DNA from: Phyllobacterium sp. 21LDTY02-6
GTDB taxonomy: Bacteria > Pseudomonadota > Alphaproteobacteria > Rhizobiales > Rhizobiaceae
Direction of reading: 5' to 3'
Assembly: GCF_023554255.2 (NCBI RefSeq)
Contig: NZ_JAMJWD020000001.1
Location: 496,001 to 560,000, forward strand
Length of the DNA: 64,000 nt
The notes beneath the pieces are model-generated. The model made no database searches. It was not told the DNA's origin and saw only the letters and a list, made by a program, of their open reading frames with translations. Positions within the stretch are counted from its first letter, which is position 1, and the number at the start of each line of letters is the position of its first letter. Positions 46,671 through 53,800 of the stretch are shown one piece after another. Position numbers and translations under genes: made by a program.

Positions 46671-49199
46671 TCAGCTGGCCTGGGTTTCCCCCGACCCGAT
46701 CCTGTGTGCGTGGTTCTTTTCCCACCACGTGCCGAGCAGCAAGAGGATCGGCGCGGCGATGAACAGCGAGGAGCTCGTGGCGACGATCACGCCGAACAGC
46801 ATCGGAAGGGCGAAGTTCTCGACCGCCTTGCCACCCCAGATTGCCATGGGCAGCATCGCAAGGAACACCGTCAGCGACGTATAGATACAGCGGGCGAGCG
46901 TCTGGTTGATACTCAGGTCGATGATCTGGCGCAGCGGCATCTTCTTGTGAATGCGCAGGTTCTCGCGCATGCGGTCATAAACCACCACCTTGTCGTTCAC
47001 CGAATAGCCGATGATCGTCAGGAGCGCCGCGATCGCCGTCAGGTTGAAGTCGAGCCCAAGCAGCGCGAAGAAGCCCACCGTCTTGGTCGTATCCAGTATG
47101 AGCGTTGCGATCGCGCCGAGCGCGAAGTGCCATTCGAAGCGCCACCAGATGTAAAGCAGCATGGCCAGGCTTGCCAGAACGACAGCGAGGACGCCGGAAC
47201 GTGCGAGTTCCTGGCTGACCTTCGGTCCCACCACCTCGGAACGTTCGATCTTCACGCCCGCATCGAGCTTTTCCACGGCCTCTTTCACCTTGGTGACGGC
47301 GGCTGTCTGCGCTTCCTCGCCGCCTTCCTGCCGCTGAACGCGGATGAGCACCTGGCTATCGCCGCCCGCCTGCTGCAGGGCGACTTCGCCGAGACCGAGG
47401 CCTTCCAGCGTTTCGCGCATCGAGGCGAGATCGGCAGGCTTCGACGTGGTGACCTCCACCTGGATGCCGCCCTTGAAATCGATGCCGTAGTTCAATCCGG
47501 GATGGATGAACAGGATAATGGAGGCGATGGACAGGAATATGGAAACGCCGATACCGAAGAAACGGGCGTTCATGAACGAGATATTGGTGTTTTCCGGCAC
47601 GAGCTTGAACAAGTGCTCGATGCGGATCGTCTTCATCTTCCGGCGGCGGACGATCGCCGTCATGATGATGCGGACGACGGTGACTGCCGTGAACATCGAA
47701 ACGAGCGCGCCGATGATCATGGTGATGGCGAAGCCGCGCACCGGGCCCGTTCCGAAAAGGAACAGCAGCAATGTGGCGATAAGGTGCGTGGCATTGGCGT
47801 CGATGATCGTCGAATAGGCCAGTTTGAAGCCACGATCCACGGCCGCCATTGCGCCGATGCCTTTGCGCGCCTCCTCGCGGATACGCTCATTGATGAGAAT
47901 ATTGGCATCGACCGCGAAGCCTATGCCGAGGATGATGGCGGCGATGCCGGGAAGGGTCAGCGTCGCGCCGATGAGGCTCAGAACGCCGAAGGTGAGAATG
48001 ACGTTCAGGGCAAGCGCCAGATTGGCGATCAGGCCCCAGCCGCTATAGAGGATCATGATGAAGACGACGACGAGGGCGAAGCCGATAATGCCTGTCAGCA
48101 GGCCCATGCGGATGACGTCGCCGCCGAGGTCCGGTCCGACGGTGCGCTCTTCGATCACGGTCAGCGGTGCGGGGAGGGCGCCGGCCCGCAGCAGCGCGGC
48201 GGTCGTGACAGTATCCTGAACGGTGAAATTGCCGGTGATCTGGCCCGATCCGCCGGTGATCGGAACCTGGATGACCGGTGCCGTCAATACCTTGCCGTCA
48301 AGCACGATGGCGAATGGGCGACCGACGTTCTGGCTCGTAATGTCGGCGAACTGCCGCGCGCCGATATTGTCGAAACGGAACGAGATGATCGGCTGGTTGG
48401 TCTGCTGGTCGAATGCGGCGCGGGCATCGCTGAGACGCTCGCCGCTGATGGCGACGCGGTCTTCGACCGGGTAGGTTACACCGGACTCCTTGGCGTCGGG
48501 CAGGATCGAAACGCCGGGCGGCGGCGTTGCGCCGGTCGCGCTGTCGGCAACCATGTGGAAGGTCATCTTGGCGGTGCTGCCCAGCAGCGCCCGCAACTGG
48601 CTCGGATCCTGCAGGCCCGGCAACTGCACGACGATGCGGTCCGATCCGACGCGCTGGATCGATGGTTCGGCGACGCCGACCTGGTCGACGCGCCGGCGCA
48701 CGATTTCCAGGCTCTGCTGAAGGGCATTGTCGAGCTTGTCCTTCATGCCAGCTTCGGTCAGCGTCAGCCGCACCTGATTGTCATTGGTGGAAATATCGAT
48801 ATCGCTGACCGGAGCGGCAAAGCCGACCTGGCCGACCTGCGTCGTCAGTTCCCTCAGCGCCGTGGTGGCGGCATCGCGCTGCGACGGGTCGGCGAGCGTC
48901 ACGACGACCGAGTCGCCCGCGACCCGCACCGACTGCGGCTGAATGCGCGCCGTCCTCAGCCGGCCACGCGCATCATCCAGAATCGAGCGCACCCGGTCGC
49001 GTTTCAGCGCCACCGCATCGACTTCCAGCACCAGATAGGAGCCGCCGCGCAAGTCGAGACCGAGGGCGACCTGCTTCTTCGGGAACCAGCCCGGAAGCGA
49101 TTCAAGTTGAGCCTTGGTGAACATGTTCGGGAGGGCAAGGATGATACCTGCCACGATTACAAACATATAGGTCCAAAAGAGCCATCTGGGCGTGCGCAT
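46671..49199 (-). CDS. secDF: fused protein translocase subunit SecDF
   Basis: An 842-residue single protein joining SecD and SecF, which pull exported proteins through SecYEG using the proton gradient. The SecD half has VALGLDLRGGSYLVLEVD, the P1 periplasmic head and GFAVDANILINERIREEARKG. The SecF half begins about residue 525 (KTIRIEHLFKLVPENTNISFMNARFFGIG) with GLNYGIDFKGGIQVEV and ends after TSLTVFLAMLPMAIWGG. No stop or frameshift lies at the junction. Each half has its six membrane segments. Confidence 0.96.
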   Translation of the reverse strand: MRTPRWLFWTYMFVIVAGIILALPNMFTKAQLESLPGWFPKKQVALGLDLRGGSYLVLEVDAVALKRDRVRSILDDARGRLRTARIQPQSVRVAGDSVVVTLADPSQRDAATTALRELTTQVGQVGFAAPVSDIDISTNDNQVRLTLTEAGMKDKLDNALQQSLEIVRRRVDQVGVAEPSIQRVGSDRIVVQLPGLQDPSQLRALLGSTAKMTFHMVADSATGATPPPGVSILPDAKESGVTYPVEDRVAISGERLSDARAAFDQQTNQPIISFRFDNIGARQFADITSQNVGRPFAIVLDGKVLTAPVIQVPITGGSGQITGNFTVQDTVTTAALLRAGALPAPLTVIEERTVGPDLGGDVIRMGLLTGIIGFALVVVFIMILYSGWGLIANLALALNVILTFGVLSLIGATLTLPGIAAIILGIGFAVDANILINERIREEARKGIGAMAAVDRGFKLAYSTIIDANATHLIATLLLFLFGTGPVRGFAITMIIGALVSMFTAVTVVRIIMTAIVRRRKMKTIRIEHLFKLVPENTNISFMNARFFGIGVSIFLSIASIILFIHPGLNYGIDFKGGIQVEVTTSKPADLASMRETLEGLGLGEVALQQAGGDSQVLIRVQRQEGGEEAQTAAVTKVKEAVEKLDAGVKIERSEVVGPKVSQELARSGVLAVVLASLAMLLYIWWRFEWHFALGAIATLILDTTKTVGFFALLGLDFNLTAIAALLTIIGYSVNDKVVVYDRMRENLRIHKKMPLRQIIDLSINQTLARCIYTSLTVFLAMLPMAIWGGKAVENFALPMLFGVIVATSSSLFIAAPILLLLGTWWEKNHAHRIGSGETQAS

Positions 49200-49290
49200 A
49201 GTCTGAAGTTCCGTTTATAAGGCGAGGTGATGGCCGCGTTCGTAGGCGGCTGCCCGCTGAAAATGATCGAATTCTGCCGGTATGAAGCTG

Positions 49291-49716
49291 CTAGGCCTGA
49301 TTCGGCGGCCCGCGCGGATGAAAACCGGCTTCACGCTTCAGGCGAAGATCAGCCGAGACCGACGAGGCGTTTGCCTGCCGGCCTTCTTGAAACAGAAGCG
49401 ACGGCGACGCCGGCAGGATTGCATCCTGCGGGCCCGTATCGAGCTTCAGTCCGCTCTTGATTTTCAGATGCAATGTTTCGAGCGCAGCCACACGGGTGGT
49501 GCGTTGCGGAGCGTTCGACGAATTGTCGCCTTCGCGCGACACGCGGGCATGGGCGCTGTCCGCTGCTTCGGTGGAGGCCATGTTCGAGGGACGCTCGGCG
49601 AGGTAGCCGGCGCTGATGGCAGCGCCGAACGTCGACACCAACCAGAAAATAGAAAGCAGGACGGAAGCAATATTCTGCTTTCCTGATTTGCTATTTCTCC
49701 TCAAGCTCATGCTCAT
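49291..49716 (-). CDS. small single-pass membrane protein, unknown function
   Basis: A 141-residue protein with one N-terminal hydrophobic segment (IASVLLSIFWLVSTFGAAISAGYLA) after a basic cytoplasmic tip, followed by a low-complexity, probably disordered, Ser/Ala/Arg-rich region. The opposite strand also holds a frame, but this one has the more protein-like start (GGGATGAGC before ATG). It lies 91 bases upstream of secDF, same direction. No family recognised. Confidence 0.5.
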   Translation of the reverse strand: MSMSLRRNSKSGKQNIASVLLSIFWLVSTFGAAISAGYLAERPSNMASTEAADSAHARVSREGDNSSNAPQRTTRVAALETLHLKIKSGLKLDTGPQDAILPASPSLLFQEGRQANASSVSADLRLKREAGFHPRGPPNQA

Positions 49717-49736
49717 CCCGAATTTGAAGCGTTCCT

Positions 49737-49752
49737 ACGCGTCATGACGCGT
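49737..49752. promoter_or_regulatory. 16-bp perfect palindrome
   Basis: ACGCGTCATGACGCGT is perfectly self-complementary and lies 20 bases upstream of the minus-strand small membrane protein gene and 150 bases from the 2OG oxygenase gene. It could be an operator for a dimeric regulator; the protein is unknown. Confidence 0.45.
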
Positions 49753-49904
49753 TGATACGCTCTTTATGAAGTCTGGTCCCGCGAGTCACCTAAAATCGTC
49801 GTGTATGGCCCGATTGGCGGCATTTTCACGCAAAGCAGGAAACGGGTGGCCCGTCAGGCGTCGGATTGTACTCTGGTTTGCGACAATACTGAAGGAGCCG
49901 GGAT

Positions 49905-50606
49905 ATGAAGGATGAATTGAAAGCGATTGACTGGGGCGCCGTCGAGGCGGAACTGGACCAGTTCGGTTGCGCGGTCCTGAAGAACGTTCTGGACGGCCCC
50001 CAATGCAGCAGGATCGCGGCGGGCTATGGCGACGACAGTCAGTTCCGCAAGCGAATCGTCATGGCGCGGCACGGTTTCGGCAGTGGCGAATACAAATATT
50101 ACGACTATCCGCTGCCTTCCTTTCTGGCCGGGCTGCGCGAGACGCTCTATGCGCCGCTGGCCGAAATCGCAAATGTGTGGAACGAGCGAATGGGTATCGC
50201 GACGCGCTATCCGCAGCGACACCAGGATTTCATGGAGACTTGCCGGACCGCAGGACAGAATCGCCCCACGCCGCTGCTGCTTGAGTATAGGGAAGGCGAC
50301 TACAACTGCCTTCACCAGGATATATATGGCGAGCATGTGTTCCCGTTGCAGGTCGCATTCCTGCTATCACGTCCGGTCGACGATTTCAGCGGCGGCGAGT
50401 TCGTCATGACGGAGCAGCGGCCGCGCATGCAGTCGCGGGCGGAGGTCGTTCCGCTTCGGCAGGGCGATGCGGTAGTATTTCCGGTCAGTCATCGCCCCGT
50501 CAAGGGCGCGCGCGGCTATTACCGGGTGAATATGAAACACGGCGTAAGCCGCCTGCGGGCCGGCACGAGGCACACGCTGGGCATTATCTTTCATGATTCG
50601 AAGTAG
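49905..50606 (+). CDS. 2-oxoglutarate/Fe(II)-dependent oxygenase
   Basis: A 233-residue enzyme of the 2OG-Fe(II) oxygenase fold. The iron ligands are His137 and Asp139 in CLHQDIYG and His212 in NMKHGVS, with Arg222 placed to bind 2-oxoglutarate. The double-stranded beta-helix core spans about residues 125-232. Substrate unknown; the family is often involved in nucleobase or protein hydroxylation. AAGGAG precedes the ATG. It is 54 bases upstream of the urate oxidase gene, same direction. Confidence 0.87.
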   Translation: MKDELKAIDWGAVEAELDQFGCAVLKNVLDGPQCSRIAAGYGDDSQFRKRIVMARHGFGSGEYKYYDYPLPSFLAGLRETLYAPLAEIANVWNERMGIATRYPQRHQDFMETCRTAGQNRPTPLLLEYREGDYNCLHQDIYGEHVFPLQVAFLLSRPVDDFSGGEFVMTEQRPRMQSRAEVVPLRQGDAVVFPVSHRPVKGARGYYRVNMKHGVSRLRAGTRHTLGIIFHDSK

Positions 50607-50660
50607 TTGCATCGTTCCGCGAACCGCAGCATTGTAGGCTGATCACCACGCGGGGACTTG

Positions 50661-51890
50661 ATGGATTATCTGATTTTCTGGGATTGGCTGGCCTTCGCTG
50701 CGCGCTGGCTGCATGTCGTGACGGCGATCGCCTGGATCGGCTCCTCCTTTTACTTCATCGCCCTGGATCTCGGCCTGCGCCGTCATGCGCAGTTGCCGGC
50801 GGGCGTCAATGGCGAGGAGTGGCAGGTGCATGGCGGAGGCTTCTACCACATCCAGAAATATATGGTGGCCCCGCCCAACATGCCGGAACATCTGATCTGG
50901 TTCAAATGGGAATCCTATGCCACCTGGCTATCGGGTTTTGCTCTTCTCTGCATCGTCTATTATGCGGGTGCCGATCTCTATCTGATCGATCCGAACGTCC
51001 TCGACGTTTCTCCCGCAGTCGCAATCCTGATTTCGCTGGTCTCCTTGTCGGTCGGCTGGCTGATCTACGATCTTCTGTGCAAATCGCCCCTGGCGAGCAA
51101 CGACACGCTGCTGATGTTGATCCTCTATGGCGTGATCGTCTTCATGGCATGGGGATATACGAACCTTTTCACCGGCCGGGCGGCATTTGTTCATCTTGGA
51201 GCTTTCACCGCCACGATAATGTCGGCCAATGTCTTCCTGCTGATCATACCCAATCAGAAGAAGGTGGTGGCCGATCTCATAGCGGGCCGCACTCCGGACC
51301 CGAAGCTGGGCAAACAGGCGAAGCAGCGATCGACGCATAATAATTACCTGACGCTTCCAGTGCTGTTTCTGATGCTGTCCAACCATTATCCGCTGGCACA
51401 TTCGACGCAATTCAACTGGGTGATAGCGGCGCTTGTCTTCATTCTGGGCGTCCTCATCCGCCACTATTTCAATTCACGCCACGCGGGGACGGGCAATCCG
51501 CACTGGACCTGGCTGGCGAGCGCGATAATCTTCATTGTCATCATCTGGCTTTCCACCGTGCCGAAAATGCTTGGAGGTCAGGAGAAAATCAGTGCGTCGG
51601 CGCAGGCGCTGATCGAAGCGCCGGAATTCCAGCAGGCGCGGGACGTTGTCCTTGGCCGCTGCTCCATGTGCCATGCCGCCGAACCGGCGTGGGACGGCAT
51701 TCTGTTGCCGCCCAAGGGCGTGCGGCTGGATACCGATGGCGGGATCGCGACCCATGCGCGCGAAATCTATTTGCAGGCGGGCGTCAGCCATGCCATGCCG
51801 CCCGGGAATCGAACCGGCATGACCGAAGAGGAGAGGGCGCAGATTGTCGGCTGGTACCGGAATGCGACGGCAGGAAAATTGATCCAATGA
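50661..51890 (+). CDS. puuD: PuuD-type membrane urate oxidase with cytochrome c domain
   Basis: A 409-residue protein with about eight membrane segments followed by a C-terminal cytochrome c domain whose heme site is Cys334-SMC-His338. WDWLAFAARWLHVVTAIAWIGSSFYFIALDLGL, GGGFYHIQKYMVAP and FKWESYATWLSGFALL are PuuD signatures. PuuD oxidises urate to 5-hydroxyisourate using the respiratory chain instead of O2 directly. ATG 50661 follows GGGGA. The guanine deaminase gene overlaps its stop by 4 bases. Confidence 0.94.
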   Translation: MDYLIFWDWLAFAARWLHVVTAIAWIGSSFYFIALDLGLRRHAQLPAGVNGEEWQVHGGGFYHIQKYMVAPPNMPEHLIWFKWESYATWLSGFALLCIVYYAGADLYLIDPNVLDVSPAVAILISLVSLSVGWLIYDLLCKSPLASNDTLLMLILYGVIVFMAWGYTNLFTGRAAFVHLGAFTATIMSANVFLLIIPNQKKVVADLIAGRTPDPKLGKQAKQRSTHNNYLTLPVLFLMLSNHYPLAHSTQFNWVIAALVFILGVLIRHYFNSRHAGTGNPHWTWLASAIIFIVIIWLSTVPKMLGGQEKISASAQALIEAPEFQQARDVVLGRCSMCHAAEPAWDGILLPPKGVRLDTDGGIATHAREIYLQAGVSHAMPPGNRTGMTEEERAQIVGWYRNATAGKLIQ

Positions 51891-53203
51891 ATGATGTCAT
51901 ATTGCGTGGGCGCCTCCTGACGTTTCACGACGAGCCGTTCGGCAATGAAGACGACCAGCGTTGCTTTACCTATCTCGAAGACGGTGCCCTGCTCATACGG
52001 GATGGGAAGATCGCCGCGGTCGACGAATTCGCGGCCATCCAGGCAGGAGGCGGCGAGGACATCGATGTCATCGACCATCGCCCGCATCTCATCCTGCCCG
52101 GTTTTATCGACTGTCACATCCACTTCCCCCAGATGCAGGTGGTCGCGTCCTATGCCGGGGCATTGATGGAATGGCTGAACCGCTACACATTCGTAGAGGA
52201 GCAGAAATTCGGCAATCAGGGCCATCCCGAGATGATCGCCTCGGCGTTTTTCGACGAACTGATCCGCCATGGCACCACGACGGCCGCTGCCTATTGTTCG
52301 GTTCACAAATCTTCCGCGCAGGCGTTCTTTGCCGAAGCGCATGCGCGGAACATGCGGATGATCGCCGGCAAGGTGATGATGGATCGCAATGCGCCAGACG
52401 GCCTGCTCGATACAGCTCAATCGGGCTATGACGACAGCCAGGCGCTCATCGCGCAATGGCACGGGAAGGGCCGCCAGTTATACGCGATAACGCCTCGTTT
52501 TGCGCCGACCTCCTCGCCGGAGCAACTGGAAATGACCGGGGCGCTGGTGCGTGAGCATCCCGATCTTCACGTTCAGACGCATCTTTGTGAAAATGCGGGC
52601 GAAATTGCCTTTGTAGCCGAGCTGTTTCCCTGGAGCCGTGACTATACGGATGTCTACGAACATTATGGCCTGTTGGGTCGCCGGACACTTCTCGGCCACT
52701 GCATCCATATGACCGACCGCGAAATCGGCGCCTTGGCCGAAAGCGGGGCGGTCGCAGTCTTCTGCCCCACCTCGAACCTGTTCATCGGCAGCGGTTTGTT
52801 CGATCTGGATCGCCTGCGGCAGGGCAATGTCCGCAATGCCATTGCCACCGATATCGGCGGCGGTACCTCATACTCCATGCTTCGTACGCTCGACGAGGGC
52901 TACAAGGTGCTGAATATCCAGGGCCAGCGCTACCATCCGCTGCGATCCTTCTACCAGGCGACGCTCGGCAATGCGCGGGCCCTCGCACTGGATGGCGTGA
53001 TCGGAACGTTCGCGCCGGGCGCAGAAGCCGATTGCGTGGTGCTCAATGCCAATGCCACTGCCGCGATGCGCGTGCGCATGGCGACGGTGGAGACGCTGGT
53101 CGAAGAGCTCTTCCTGCTCCAGACAATGGGCGACGATCGCGCCGTGGAAGAGGTTTATATCGCGGGCAAGGGCGCCAAACGCGCATTGAAGCAGCGCGTT
53201 TGA
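51887..53203 (+). CDS. guaD: guanine deaminase
   Basis: A 438-residue amidohydrolase that turns guanine into xanthine. The zinc ligands are His77 and His79 in FIDCHIHFPQ, His in VQTHLCENAGEI, His in LLGHCIHM and Asp in IATDIGGGTSYSML, all conserved. EWLNRYTFVEEQKF is specific to guanine deaminase. The ATGA overlap with puuD points to one purine-degradation message: guanine to xanthine here, urate oxidation by PuuD, with xanthine dehydrogenase presumably elsewhere. Confidence 0.95.
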   Translation: MNDVILRGRLLTFHDEPFGNEDDQRCFTYLEDGALLIRDGKIAAVDEFAAIQAGGGEDIDVIDHRPHLILPGFIDCHIHFPQMQVVASYAGALMEWLNRYTFVEEQKFGNQGHPEMIASAFFDELIRHGTTTAAAYCSVHKSSAQAFFAEAHARNMRMIAGKVMMDRNAPDGLLDTAQSGYDDSQALIAQWHGKGRQLYAITPRFAPTSSPEQLEMTGALVREHPDLHVQTHLCENAGEIAFVAELFPWSRDYTDVYEHYGLLGRRTLLGHCIHMTDREIGALAESGAVAVFCPTSNLFIGSGLFDLDRLRQGNVRNAIATDIGGGTSYSMLRTLDEGYKVLNIQGQRYHPLRSFYQATLGNARALALDGVIGTFAPGAEADCVVLNANATAAMRVRMATVETLVEELFLLQTMGDDRAVEEVYIAGKGAKRALKQRV

Positions 53204-53212
53204 GAGTTTGAC

Positions 53213-53800
53213 TCAGCCGACCCGGTAGCCGACTTCTTCGGCTGCATGACCCAAAATGGTCCAGAACGAGCGTGCGAAGGTTCTGAATATGTAGAGATCG
53301 AAGGCATCTTGATCGACTCGCTGGATGAGAGCGTGGATATCATGATGAAGCGTCGCGCGGCCATGGCCAACAGCGAAGGCGTGCTCGGAGAAATCCAGCG
53401 CGAAAAGCTTGGAAAGCACCCACTCGGACGCCGGGCCCGCAATGCGGATCACGCAGCGGCCATGTGTCAGGGGAACGATAGTGCCGAGATCGGCGGAAAT
53501 GGCTGAACGAAGCCTCGTCTCAAGATCCGCCGACGCGGCTGTGACAAGGAAGCGTCCGGGGGCAAAGCCGAACACGGATTTTTCGCCAGCGACGCGACCG
53601 AGGCCCGGCTTGTTGTCGATGATGAGCCCGGTGGCGCTGCCGATCGCGGTGAGGACGGTAGGGATGGTGTTCGGCCAGGCCGTGACCTGGATGATCGAAA
53701 GGTTCCTGCGTTCGGCAAGCGAGACACCTATACCCGCCGCGACATTGCCATGCTCGCCGGCAATATAGTTCGAACCGAGAGGAGAATCGATTTCAGCCAT
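53213..53800 (-). CDS. soxG: sarcosine oxidase gamma subunit
   Basis: A 195-residue SoxG subunit. AAGIGVSLAERRNLSIIQVTAWP, LGRVAGEKSVFGFAPGRFLV and the end FARSFWTILGHAAEEVGYRV match the family. SoxG is the small structural subunit of the heterotetrameric enzyme that oxidises sarcosine to glycine and formaldehyde equivalents. ATG 53800 overlaps the soxA stop by 8 bases; the frame is open further upstream but inside soxA. Confidence 0.9.
   Translation of the reverse strand: MAEIDSPLGSNYIAGEHGNVAAGIGVSLAERRNLSIIQVTAWPNTIPTVLTAIGSATGLIIDNKPGLGRVAGEKSVFGFAPGRFLVTAASADLETRLRSAISADLGTIVPLTHGRCVIRIAGPASEWVLSKLFALDFSEHAFAVGHGRATLHHDIHALIQRVDQDAFDLYIFRTFARSFWTILGHAAEEVGYRVG

Noticed and set aside
46641-49220. 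859-codon plus-strand frame opposite secDF
   Set aside because: Shadow of the clear SecDF gene; composition is Arg/Asp/His-rich without domains.
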